The notes beneath the pieces were generated by a model that saw only the letters and a list, made by a program, of their open reading frames with translations, searched no databases and was not told the DNA's origin. A stretch of DNA of 23,573 bases from DROE01 sp964569865 (GTDB taxonomy: Bacteria; Pseudomonadota; Alphaproteobacteria; Rhizobiales; Devosiaceae): assembly GCA_964569865.1 (NCBI GenBank), contig CAZMVQ010000037.1, positions 1 to 23,573 of the forward strand. Direction: 5' to 3'. Shown here one piece after another: positions 1 through 7,326 of the stretch. The position numbers were made by a program, and so were the translations under genes. Positions within the stretch are counted from its first letter, which is position 1, and each line of letters opens with the position of its first letter.

Positions 1-37
1 TGCCATGCAAGCGCTCTCCCAACTGAGCTATGGCCCC
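1..37 (-). tRNA. tRNA-Ala (GGC anticodon), 5' part only, cut by window edge
   Basis: Read on the minus strand from base 37, the sequence gives an acceptor strand GGGGCCA, then TA, a D-stem GCTC/GAGC around the loop AGTTGGGA, a spacer G, and the 5' anticodon-stem strand CTTGC. The start of the loop, A-T-GGC-A, places T33 correctly and GGC at positions 34-36, so it reads alanine GCC/GCU codons. The window ends at tRNA position 37, so the 3' half lies outside. A tRNA-Ala beside the FYDLN-acid gene fits the usual alphaproteobacterial context. Confidence 0.9.
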
Positions 38-150
38 ACTGTTTTGCGATGATCTGCCTTAATATTTAAAGGCAATCAACCCGGCGCGCAACCTATGCCG
101 GTGCGCACATAAATTACAAGCCCTTTTTAAGCTAACAAGTTTGATCTGAA

Positions 151-576
151 TTATTCTTCGTCCTTGGCGGTATTTACTCCAAAGTCAATTTTTTCATCTT
201 CGTCATCATCGCTTTCGACGAAAGCATTGTCGACCTCGCCGCCAATGTCTTCTACGCCTTCCACATCGGGAATTCCATCGGCGCTATTCTCATCATCATC
301 ATCATCATCGTCATCAGTCTCAGCATCTTCGAACGAAACCACTTCAGCCCCTGCGGTTTTTGCAGCCGGATCAACTTCAACACTTTCCGTTGCGTTATTA
401 TCCTCAGACTTTTTCTCTTCTTCAACTGGTGCTTTTGGTGGAGTGGGTTCTGGCACTGCAGGATTTTCAAAAGGGGTCTGACATCCCGGGCACAAAATCG
501 GATCACGATTCAGATCATAATATTTCATACCACAGTTCAAACACTGATGTTTGGTTCCGCGCTTATCACTGGCCAC
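151..576 (-). CDS. FYDLN-acid family (TIGR02300-type) zinc-ribbon protein with acidic tail
   Basis: A 141-residue protein of unknown biochemical role, found almost only in Alphaproteobacteria. The N-terminal 32 residues hold a compact zinc-ribbon with cysteines at 12, 15, 29 and 32 (CLNC...CPGC) and, between them, YYDLNRDPI, the local form of the FYDLN signature. After a Pro-rich linker (about 37-52) the rest is a very acidic, low-complexity tail that includes eight consecutive Asp around residues 88-95. The start is GTG at 576, with AAGGGA about 9 bases upstream on the minus strand as ribosome-binding site; the stop is TAA at 151-153. It is transcribed away from cmk, towards the tRNA. In relatives this gene usually sits near aroA and cmk. 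Family assignment is firm; function is unknown. Confidence 0.88.
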   Translation of the reverse strand: MASDKRGTKHQCLNCGMKYYDLNRDPILCPGCQTPFENPAVPEPTPPKAPVEEEKKSEDNNATESVEVDPAAKTAGAEVVSFEDAETDDDDDDDDENSADGIPDVEGVEDIGGEVDNAFVESDDDEDEKIDFGVNTAKDEE

Positions 577-866
577 TGAAAAATCCCTTTTTAGATGTTG
601 GGTAAACTGATTTTACCACGAAAGAATGCTGAAATGTTCGGTTACGCAACCTATTGCGCCCTGTCAAATAATAAATTTGAGTTCGATTGTTAAGTGTTGA
701 ATTATGATAGGCTGCTCAGGTGATTTGACGCGCACATTTCGTTAGTGTCAATACTGTTTTATTATTGGTTTATTGAATTTGGCGAATTGGTTCTCAGGCC
801 TATACCAGACGGGATGGATTAGGGTCAGGACCTATTAAATTCAACCTTATTACTCGGAGACTAGAT
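577..866. other. Intergenic region between divergent FYDLN-acid gene and cmk
   Basis: These 290 bases separate divergent genes and should hold both promoters. Besides the two ribosome-binding sites I see one TTGACG box at 725-730 with no convincing -10 partner, and a GGTC-AG-GACC inverted repeat at 823-832 inside a 14-base word (820-833) that recurs at 22601-22614. No frame here resembles AroA, which commonly lies directly before cmk in relatives, so neither aroA nor a visible remnant is present. Confidence 0.5.
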
Positions 867-1502
867 ATGATCATAACCATTGATGGTCCGGCAGCGTCTG
901 GAAAGGGAACAATTGCCAAAGCTCTGGCAAAGCATTTTAATCTGCCGTTTCTTGATACCGGACTTTTATATAGGGCCGTTGGAAGAAACCTGCTTGATCA
1001 TTTAGATGATCCCGATCTGGAAAATCTTGCTCAAAACGAAGCCATAAAACTTGATACTTCCCGATTGGACGAAAAAATTCTTGGCCATCATGACATTGCC
1101 ATGGCCGCGTCAAAAGTGGCCCAATTTCCAAAAGTTCGCGAAGCACTTTTTAGAGTGCAAAGAGATTTTGCGATGCAGCCCGCCGGAGCTGTGCTTGATG
1201 GACGGGATACGGGCACGAATATTTGCCCGGAAGCTGACGTAAAAATCTTTGTGAAAGCGATGCCTGAAATACGTGCAAAGCGGCGCACCTCCCAATTGCT
1301 GGGGTTTGGTGAAAATGTAACTGAGCAAAAAATTCTGGCACAGATTATTATTCGCGATGAAAACGATCGTAAAAACCCGGCCGGAGCATTTTTTCCCGCC
1401 AAAGATGCCCACTTGCTAGATACAAGTGAATTGGATATAGAAGGGGCGCTTAAAGCAGCGATTGCAATCGTTGAGAAGGCCGCACCGATGGGACTGGACT
1501 GA
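867..1502 (+). CDS. cmk: Cytidylate kinase (CMP/dCMP kinase)
   Basis: A 211-residue kinase that phosphorylates CMP and dCMP to the diphosphates with ATP, in the cytosol, feeding nucleic-acid precursor pools. The P-loop GPAASGKGT is at residues 7-15, followed by the substrate-binding FLDTGLLYRA segment (about 29-38). The DGRDTGT...ADVKIF block (about 112-126) is the core of the family, and the arginine-rich lid follows near residues 134-140 (RAKRRT). Length is normal for the short bacterial Cmk. The ATG at 867 is preceded by CGGAGA about 8 bases upstream. It lies immediately before rpsA, the order seen in most proteobacteria, here with a 259-base gap to the S1 start. Nothing in the catalytic core looks damaged. 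Confidence 0.97.
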   Translation: MIITIDGPAASGKGTIAKALAKHFNLPFLDTGLLYRAVGRNLLDHLDDPDLENLAQNEAIKLDTSRLDEKILGHHDIAMAASKVAQFPKVREALFRVQRDFAMQPAGAVLDGRDTGTNICPEADVKIFVKAMPEIRAKRRTSQLLGFGENVTEQKILAQIIIRDENDRKNPAGAFFPAKDAHLLDTSELDIEGALKAAIAIVEKAAPMGLD

Positions 1503-1612
1503 CTTTTGGTTCAAATTCACCCTCCCCGGCGTTGGTTTTTTTGTCGGTTTAGCCCTTTAATTGGCAGCGGTGTGCAGCTACAGGCATAAATCATCAATCG
1601 TATTTTTTTGGC

Positions 1613-1632
1613 CCGGTTGTTAAACCGGTTTT
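1613..1632 (+). terminator. Weak candidate intrinsic terminator between cmk and rpsA
   Basis: CCGGTT (1613-1618), loop GTTA and AACCGG (1623-1628) form a perfect 6-bp stem followed by only four T. It sits 110 bases after the cmk stop and could end cmk transcripts, but the stem is short and the T-run minimal. Confidence 0.3.
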
Positions 1633-1700
1633 GTGCGTTTCAAAGGCGCCGATTTGGCTTTGTTCAGTTTTAACTGGCAATTCCATTTGTGAAATCGCAA

Positions 1701-1729
1701 TTGTCGAAAAAATGCTTTCTTTTAATCTA
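1701..1729 (+). promoter_or_regulatory. Candidate sigma-70 type promoter for rpsA
   Basis: TTGTCG at 1701-1706 is followed after 17 bases by AATCTA (1724-1729), or after 16 by TAATCT, a plausible -35/-10 pair about 33 bases before the rpsA ATG. S1 is expected to have its own strong promoter. The match is moderate and based only on inspection. Confidence 0.3.
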
Positions 1730-1761
1730 ACCCGTATGGCGTGCGACTTAATGGAGTTTAT

Positions 1762-3459
1762 ATGGCACAGCAAACTGTGACACCAGAAGATTTTGAAGCC
1801 TTGTTGATGGATTCGTTCATTGATCACGAGCCTGTTGAAGGCGCAGTGGTTAAAGGCATAGTGATTGCGATCGAAAAAGATCTGGCAATTATTGATGTGG
1901 GTCTAAAAACCGAAGGGCGCATTCCGCTCAAGGAATTTGGTGCAGCCGGCAAAGACGGCTCCCTTGTTCCCGGTTCAGAAGTTGAAGTATATGTTGACCG
2001 GGTAGAAAATGCCCTTGGTGAAGCGGTATTGAGCCGTGAAAAAGCCCGTCGTGAAGAAAGCTGGATCCGTCTGGAAAAACAGTTTGAAGCTGACGAAAAA
2101 GTCGAAGGCGTCATATTCAATCAGGTCAAGGGTGGCTTTACCGTTGATTTGCAGGGTGCCGTGGCGTTTTTGCCCCGCTCCCAGGTTGATATTCGCCCCA
2201 TTCGCGACATTGGTCCTTTGATGAATGTTCCCCAGCCCTTCCAGATTTTGAAAATGGACAAGCGCCGGGGCAATATTGTTGTTTCTCGCCGCTCTATTCT
2301 GGAAGAAAGCCGTGCCGAACAGCGCTCTGAAATTGTTGCGCGTCTGGCCGAAGGTCAAACCGTTGAAGGTGTGGTTAAAAACATCACCGATTATGGTGCA
2401 TTTGTCGATCTTGGTGGAATTGACGGGCTGTTGCACGTTACCGATATTGCATGGCGCCGGGTAAATCACCCATCTGACGTGCTAACGATTGGCGAAACAA
2501 TCACCGTTCAGATCGTTCGCATTAATCTTGAAAGCCATCGTATTTCCCTTGGCATGAAGCAGTTGCAGACTGATCCATGGGAAGGCATTGGCTCCAAATA
2601 TCCAACTGGTGCCAAGTTCACAGGGCGCGTTACCAATATCACCGATTATGGTGCGTTTGTTGAACTTGAGCCGGGCATTGAAGGCCTGATCCACGTTTCA
2701 GAAATGAGCTGGACCAAGAAAAACATCCATCCGGGCAAAATTGTTTCCACTTCTCAGGAAGTCGAAGCGATGGTTCTGGAAGTTGATCCTGAAAAACGCC
2801 GGATTTCCCTTGGGCTCAAGCAGTGTAAAGATAATCCCTGGGACAGCTTTACTGAAAGCCATTCCGTTGGTTCCATCGTTGAAGGCGAAGTCAAAAACAA
2901 AACCGAATTTGGTTTGTTTGTTGGTCTTGATGGCGATGTTGACGGCATGGTTCACCTTTCCGATCTCGATTGGCAGCGTCCGGGCGAAGAAGCCCTGGCC
3001 AACTATGAGCGTGGCGATGTGGTTAAAGCCATTGTTCTTGATGTTGATATCGAAAAAGAGCGTATTTCTCTTGGTATCAAGCAGCTGGTTGCAGAAGAAT
3101 TGGCGGAAGCTGGAGATGGAGCAGGCCTGCGTCGTGGCGCAGTGGTTACCTGTGTTGTTTCCAAGGTCAATGATGGCGGAATCGAAGTCACTATCGGTGA
3201 TACCGAAATGACAGCGTTCATTCGTCGTTCTGACCTTAGCCGTGATCGTTCAGAGCAGCGCTCCGAGCGCTTTGCTGTTGGCGATAAGGTAGATGCAAGG
3301 GTTACTCAGTATGACCGCAAGACCCTGAAAATTGGTCTTTCGATCAAGGCTTTGGAAATTGCCGAAGAAAAAGAAGCTGTTGCTCAATATGGGTCTTCAG
3401 ATTCTGGCGCATCACTTGGCGATATTCTTGGTGCGGCTTTGAAAGACAAGAAAGAGTAG
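1762..3459 (+). CDS. rpsA: 30S ribosomal protein S1
   Basis: A 565-residue S1 protein, which binds mRNA single strands and helps load them on the 30S subunit. Six OB-fold S1 repeats are visible: approximately residues 28-95, 110-180, 195-265, 282-352, 367-440 and 455-525. Repeats 3 and 4 share the near-identical core NITDYGAFV, and the typical G(L/I)xHV(T/S) motif follows in each. The first two repeats are the diverged ribosome-docking type, as in E. coli S1 (557 aa). I chose ATG at 1762 (MAQQTVTPEDFEALL), with GGAG about 8 bases upstream, over an in-frame GTG at 1741, because homologues start here and the extra 7 residues have no ribosome-binding site. It follows cmk and ends at a strong intrinsic terminator. 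Confidence 0.97.
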   Translation: MAQQTVTPEDFEALLMDSFIDHEPVEGAVVKGIVIAIEKDLAIIDVGLKTEGRIPLKEFGAAGKDGSLVPGSEVEVYVDRVENALGEAVLSREKARREESWIRLEKQFEADEKVEGVIFNQVKGGFTVDLQGAVAFLPRSQVDIRPIRDIGPLMNVPQPFQILKMDKRRGNIVVSRRSILEESRAEQRSEIVARLAEGQTVEGVVKNITDYGAFVDLGGIDGLLHVTDIAWRRVNHPSDVLTIGETITVQIVRINLESHRISLGMKQLQTDPWEGIGSKYPTGAKFTGRVTNITDYGAFVELEPGIEGLIHVSEMSWTKKNIHPGKIVSTSQEVEAMVLEVDPEKRRISLGLKQCKDNPWDSFTESHSVGSIVEGEVKNKTEFGLFVGLDGDVDGMVHLSDLDWQRPGEEALANYERGDVVKAIVLDVDIEKERISLGIKQLVAEELAEAGDGAGLRRGAVVTCVVSKVNDGGIEVTIGDTEMTAFIRRSDLSRDRSEQRSERFAVGDKVDARVTQYDRKTLKIGLSIKALEIAEEKEAVAQYGSSDSGASLGDILGAALKDKKE

Positions 3460-3487
3460 TCTTTTTAAAAACTCAGCATTGATTTAT

Positions 3488-3525
3488 AAAACCCGCAGCA
3501 GGATTTTTCTGCTGCGGGTTTTTTT
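3488..3525 (+). terminator. Rho-independent terminator of rpsA
   Basis: A perfect inverted repeat, ACCCGCAGCAG (3491-3501) and CTGCTGCGGGT (3509-3519), extended by AAA/TTT, surrounds the loop GATTTTT. It ends in an uninterrupted T-run to 3525 and lies 29 bases after the rpsA stop. This is the strongest terminator in the window. Confidence 0.95.
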
Positions 3526-3642
3526 ATGATGGATCATAATGCATAAAATCAGCAAGATTTAATTCTTCTCTGTAGACCTGAAAGCACTAACTGCCTATAT
3601 CTCTGATTAAATTCGACCCGATTGCAAACAGGCCACCACCAA

Positions 3643-4605
3643 ATGCAAGATCAATCTCAAGATACATCCCAAGAGCAAATTCCACCGCAAAACCAGAATC
3701 CGGTTTTAAGGGCATTAAGACGGTCCAGAGGCCGCTGGCGTTTGTTTGCAGTGCTGGCAATAATTGGCACCATTGTGGCGTTGGGCGCTCGCCTGAATAG
3801 CGAGTTCTTCACCCCCGAAAAAGATTATACGGCCCTTGTTATAATCGAGGGGGTGATAGTTACCGATCCGTCCCGCCTTGCAGTATTTAAGAGCCTTGAG
3901 GAGGATGAGAGAGTTAAGGCCGTCATTATCCGCATAAACAGCCCCGGGGGCACCACTGCCGGCGGTGAGGAATTGTATGAGGCCATAAACATATTGCGCG
4001 AACAAAAACCTGTGGTTGCAGTTATCAATGAGCTTGGGGCATCTGCTGCCTATATGAGCGCCATTGCAACTGACCGGATTTTTGCGCGGCGATTGTCCAT
4101 TGTTGGCTCCATTGGTGTTTTGTTTCAAAGCGTTGATGCTTCAGGGCTGATGGATACGATTGGCATTAACTTTGACAAGGTGGCCTCGGGCCCTTTAAAG
4201 GCTGAACCTGATTTGGATGAGGCCATGTCTGACGAGGTTCGCGCCAGCTTACAGTCATTGGTTGATGACAGCTTTAACTGGTTTGTTGATATTGTCGCTG
4301 ATCGGCGCGGTCTAACCCGCACCGCAACCATGGCGCTTTCCGATGGCAGGATTATCAATGGAAGAGTGGCGTTGAATGTTGGGCTGATTGATGAAATTGG
4401 CGGACAGCGCGAAGCGATAGATTGGCTGCAGGAGCAAAATGTTGAAAAAGATCTGCCGGTTTGGCAGGTTTATCCGCGCGCCGAGAGTTTTGAAGAGCGC
4501 TTTATCAGACTGCTAGGCGAACAGGCTTCATCTGTGATAGGGTTAAATCGGGCGATGCCCGCAAAGCTGCCACTTGACGGACTTATTTCACTTTGGCAAC
4601 TTTAA
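3643..4605 (+). CDS. sppA: Signal peptide peptidase SppA-type S49 family serine protease
   Basis: A 320-residue membrane-anchored peptidase of family S49 that degrades cleaved signal peptides and related membrane peptides. After a Gln-rich cytoplasmic N-terminus comes one transmembrane helix (about residues 34-51, FAVLAIIGTIVALG). The catalytic domain carries the INSPGG motif near residue 99, the nucleophile Ser134 in the GASAAY motif, and the general-base Lys186 in SGPLKAEPD; together they form the Ser/Lys dyad. Length matches the short, single-domain bacterial SppA rather than the 618-residue E. coli form. I chose ATG 3643; an in-frame TTG at 3622 would add 7 residues but lacks a ribosome-binding site, and the ATG itself has only a weak AGG upstream. 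It lies between rpsA and ihfB, as in other Rhizobiales. Confidence 0.93.
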   Translation: MQDQSQDTSQEQIPPQNQNPVLRALRRSRGRWRLFAVLAIIGTIVALGARLNSEFFTPEKDYTALVIIEGVIVTDPSRLAVFKSLEEDERVKAVIIRINSPGGTTAGGEELYEAINILREQKPVVAVINELGASAAYMSAIATDRIFARRLSIVGSIGVLFQSVDASGLMDTIGINFDKVASGPLKAEPDLDEAMSDEVRASLQSLVDDSFNWFVDIVADRRGLTRTATMALSDGRIINGRVALNVGLIDEIGGQREAIDWLQEQNVEKDLPVWQVYPRAESFEERFIRLLGEQASSVIGLNRAMPAKLPLDGLISLWQL

Positions 4606-4674
4606 TATTATGTGGGTTTGCCTGCAAATCTTCGTATTTAAATGTAATCATTAGGGTTTTTTGGGGAGGCCGAA

Positions 4675-4953
4675 TTGATTAAATCTGAACTTGTACAAAA
4701 ACTGGTGGATGAAAATCCGCACCTGTTTCAAAAAGATGTCGAAAATATAATCGGGGCGGTGCTCGGTGAAATAAGCGAAGCTCTTGCTCGTGGAGACCGT
4801 GTTGAGTTGCGTGGATTTGGAGCGTTTTCGGTTAAAAACCGTCCGGCTCGCATTGGGCGCAATCCAAGAACCGGAGAAAAGGTCTCGGTTGGGGAAAAAT
4901 ATGCACCCCAGTTCAAAGCGGGTAAAGAAATTCGCGAGCGGTTAAACAAATAG
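4675..4953 (+). CDS. ihfB: Integration host factor subunit beta
   Basis: A 92-residue DNA-bending protein of the HU/IHF family, the beta half of the IHF heterodimer that kinks DNA in transcription, replication and recombination. The opening IKSELVQKLV matches the IhfB N-terminal helix. The GDRVELRGFGAFSVKNRPARIGRNPRTGE block (residues 41-69) holds the family signature and the beta-arm, whose Pro in RNPRTG intercalates in the DNA. The start is TTG at 4675, chosen because GGGGAGG lies about 6-8 bases upstream and homologues begin here. It follows sppA by 69 bases and precedes lapA by 81, so the three may be cotranscribed. Assignment to beta rather than HU rests on its start sequence and position after rpsA/sppA. 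Confidence 0.95.
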   Translation: MIKSELVQKLVDENPHLFQKDVENIIGAVLGEISEALARGDRVELRGFGAFSVKNRPARIGRNPRTGEKVSVGEKYAPQFKAGKEIRERLNK

Positions 4954-5034
4954 GTTGTTTATATCGGGTTGATTGAATAGCCCTGAAATACCAAGGCCAA
5001 CTCGATTTATAACTACAAACTAAAAAGGCGCACA

Positions 5035-5361
5035 ATGGTGAAGAAACGTCTTGTGGCTTGGCTGGTGTTAATTCCGTTTTGCATTTTGTTGGTGCTTTTC
5101 ACATTGGCCAATCGGCAAACTGTTATTGTTCAGTTTGACCCGTTTGTGAGCGACCCGGCTATATTGCCAGCTTTGGAAATTCCCATGTTTGTGGTTATTT
5201 ATTTCATGCTGATCCTTGGTGTGGTATTGGGTGGCATGGCCACATGGTTTGCCCAAAGCGGACAGCGACGACAAAAGCGCCAATGGCGCAGCAAAGCCAA
5301 ACAGTTAAAAAATCAGCAAGAACTGCAAAAACAATCAAGCGAGCAGCAAGCTATTTTATAA
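5035..5361 (+). CDS. lapA: LapA-domain (DUF1049) inner-membrane protein
   Basis: A 108-residue integral membrane protein with two hydrophobic helices, about residues 7-25 (AWLVLIPFCILLVLFTLA) and 49-70 (IPMFVVIYFMLILGVVLGGM). They are separated by a short loop with the ANRQTVIVQFDPF segment typical of the LapA/YciS domain. A strongly basic, Gln/Lys-rich cytoplasmic tail (75-103) is probably coiled-coil. In E. coli LapA (with LapB) takes part in control of lipopolysaccharide assembly through LpxC turnover; for the alphaproteobacterial form this role is inferred from domain and not shown. AAGG lies about 8 bases before the ATG. It sits between ihfB and trpF (27-base gap), as in many Rhizobiales, so it probably shares their transcript. 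Confidence 0.82.
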   Translation: MVKKRLVAWLVLIPFCILLVLFTLANRQTVIVQFDPFVSDPAILPALEIPMFVVIYFMLILGVVLGGMATWFAQSGQRRQKRQWRSKAKQLKNQQELQKQSSEQQAIL

Positions 5362-5388
5362 CAATTTCTTTCAGGACCATGTTGAATT

Positions 5389-6054
5389 ATGTCGTCTGCC
5401 ACTTTGATCAAAATATGCGGCATAAAAGACACCGCAATGCTGGCTCAGGCCATAAGTGCCGGTGCTGACTATGTGGGATTTAATCACTTTCCCAAAAGCC
5501 CGCGCTACGTTGATATTTCTCAAATTGCCAAACTAATAAAAAGCACACCTGACAATGTAAAATCGGTGGTTTTGCTGGTGAACCCGGATAGTGAAACTCT
5601 GGCCGGCATTGTAGCTCTTAAGCCGGATTTTGTTCAGTTTCATGGTAATGAAAGTGCTGCATGGATCAACAGCGCACTTGCCAACACAGATCAGCCCGCC
5701 ATCAAGGTTTTGCCCATAGGTTCAAAATCTGACCTTGAGGCAATTCACCCCTTTATCGGGCTTGTGGAGCATATTTTGCTCGATGCAAAACCACCCAAGT
5801 CCGCCACCCGACCGGGAGGCTTGGGAGAAACTTTTGACTGGTCTCTATTAAGGGGCGTGGATAAAAATTTAGGATTTTTTCTTGCCGGAGGGCTAAATCC
5901 TGACAATGTTGCCAAGGCGATTGCTCAGGTTAACCCACTTGGGGTTGATGTGGCATCGGGAGTCGAGAGCGCTCCGGGTATAAAAGATGGCGAACTGATC
6001 ACAAAATTTGTGGTCAATGCGAAACAAGCTGATAAAGACAGGGATAGATCCTAA
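5389..6054 (+). CDS. trpF: Phosphoribosylanthranilate isomerase
   Basis: A 221-residue TIM-barrel enzyme that converts N-(5'-phosphoribosyl)anthranilate to CdRP, the third step of tryptophan synthesis. The general base Cys10 is in the strand-1 motif KICGI and the general acid is Asp132 in LLDAKPP. VQFHGNE (82-88), the phosphate-binding FFLAGGLNPDN (163-173) and DVASGVES (187-194) follow the family order. The start is ATG 5389; its only ribosome-binding candidate is AGGA about 12 bases upstream, so translation may depend partly on lapA read-through. It is followed after 48 bases by trpB and then trpA, the usual alphaproteobacterial trpFBA cluster. trpE, trpD and trpC are not in this window. 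No trp leader peptide is seen upstream. Confidence 0.96.
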   Translation: MSSATLIKICGIKDTAMLAQAISAGADYVGFNHFPKSPRYVDISQIAKLIKSTPDNVKSVVLLVNPDSETLAGIVALKPDFVQFHGNESAAWINSALANTDQPAIKVLPIGSKSDLEAIHPFIGLVEHILLDAKPPKSATRPGGLGETFDWSLLRGVDKNLGFFLAGGLNPDNVAKAIAQVNPLGVDVASGVESAPGIKDGELITKFVVNAKQADKDRDRS

Positions 6055-6102
6055 CCCCGACGATCAAAAAAAATTCAAACAACCAGTTCAAGAGCTAAGT
6101 AT

Positions 6103-7326
6103 ATGAGTAAACTTCACCCGAATTCTTTGCGTTCCGGCCCCACTGACGAGGGCCGTTTTGGCATGTTTGGCGGGCGCTTTGTTGCAGAAACCCTGATGCC
6201 GTTGATTGTTGATCTGGAAAAATCCTATAGGGAGGCAAAAGCTGACCCCAAATATATTCAGCAACTTGATGAGCTAAACAAACATTATACCGGTCGCCCT
6301 TCACCACTATATTTTGCCGAGCGCATGTCCGAGCATTTGGGTGGAGCAAAAGTCTATTTTAAGCGCGAAGAGTTAAATCACACCGGCTCCCACAAACTCA
6401 ACAATTGTCTGGGACAGATATTGCTGGCCATGCGCATGGGCAAAACCCGCATCATTGCAGAAACCGGCGCCGGGCAACATGGAGTTGCAACCGCCACCGT
6501 CTGCGCTCGCTTTGGCCTTCCGTGTGTTGTCTATATGGGCGAAACGGATGTAAAACGTCAGGCTCCAAATGTTTTTCGCATGAAGCTTTTGGGAGCTGAG
6601 ATTGTTCCGGTCAGCGTTGGTGCCGGCACCTTGAAAGACGCCATGAACGAGGCCTTGCGCGATTGGGTGGCCAATGTGGATGATACTTATTATTTGATTG
6701 GAACGGCAGCCGGACCGCACCCTTATCCTGAAATGGTGCGTGATTTCCAATCGATCATTGGAGCAGAATTGCGTGAACAATTTGAAGAAGCCGAGGGCGG
6801 AATGCCCGATGCGCTGGTTGCCTGCATTGGCGGTGGCTCCAACGCCATTGGCCTGTTCCACGAGTTTTTGGATGATGATCAGGTTAAAATGTATGGCGCG
6901 GAAGCGGGCGGCTATGGCATTGATAAAGAAAATGGCCACGCAGCTTCCATGACCGGAGGTCGCCCCGGTGTATTGCATGGCAATCGAACCTACTTATTGC
7001 AAGATGAACATGGGCAGATATTAGAAGGCCATTCCATTTCTGCCGGTCTTGATTATCCCGGCGTTGGCCCTGAACACTCCTATCTAAAAGATGTCGGCAG
7101 AGTAAATTATGTGCCCATAACCGATGATGAGGCAATCGAGGCCTTTCAGCTTTGCGCCCGGCTTGAGGGCATTTTGCCAGCTCTTGAAAGCGCTCACGGA
7201 TTGGCGCAGGTGATAAAACTTGCTCCAACAATGGAAAAATCTCAATCAATTGTTCTGTGCCTTTCGGGTCGTGGTGACAAGGATGTTGAAACCATAGGTG
7301 CCCATTTGGGGGAGACGTTGCGATGA
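6103..7326 (+). CDS. trpB: Tryptophan synthase beta chain
   Basis: A 407-residue PLP-dependent enzyme that joins indole and serine to make tryptophan, in the alpha2-beta2 complex with TrpA. The PLP Schiff-base lysine is Lys98 in the signature HTGSHKLNN. GAGQHGVATA (about 123-132) and the phosphate-cupping GGGSNAIG (about 235-242) are present, as is GRGDKD near the C-terminus. Length is normal for TrpB1-type enzymes. AAGAG lies about 8 bases before the ATG. Its TGA overlaps the trpA ATG (ATGA at 7323-7326), so equimolar coupled synthesis of the two subunits is expected. All visible catalytic elements are intact. Confidence 0.98.
   Translation: MSKLHPNSLRSGPTDEGRFGMFGGRFVAETLMPLIVDLEKSYREAKADPKYIQQLDELNKHYTGRPSPLYFAERMSEHLGGAKVYFKREELNHTGSHKLNNCLGQILLAMRMGKTRIIAETGAGQHGVATATVCARFGLPCVVYMGETDVKRQAPNVFRMKLLGAEIVPVSVGAGTLKDAMNEALRDWVANVDDTYYLIGTAAGPHPYPEMVRDFQSIIGAELREQFEEAEGGMPDALVACIGGGSNAIGLFHEFLDDDQVKMYGAEAGGYGIDKENGHAASMTGGRPGVLHGNRTYLLQDEHGQILEGHSISAGLDYPGVGPEHSYLKDVGRVNYVPITDDEAIEAFQLCARLEGILPALESAHGLAQVIKLAPTMEKSQSIVLCLSGRGDKDVETIGAHLGETLR

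Noticed and set aside
164..481. Plus-strand frame coding a Ser-rich 105-residue protein
   Set aside because: It is the antisense of the acidic Asp/Glu tail of the FYDLN-acid gene; the Ser runs arise from reversed GAT/GAA codons. No ribosome-binding site or homology.
1741..1761. GTG start for ribosomal protein S1
   Set aside because: No ribosome-binding site before it, and the ATG at 1762 has GGAG and the conserved MAQQ start.
5371..5378. TCAGGACC before trpF as a third copy of the word at 820-833
   Set aside because: Only 8 bases match and the GGTC arm is missing; a match of this length is expected by chance.
5244..5468. Plus-strand frame of 74 residues bridging lapA and trpF
   Set aside because: It overlaps both well-supported genes in another frame and shows no family features.
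5362..6102. Tryptophan attenuator or leader peptide near trpF/trpB
   Set aside because: No short frame with tandem Trp codons and no terminator hairpin in the short gaps before trpF or trpB.
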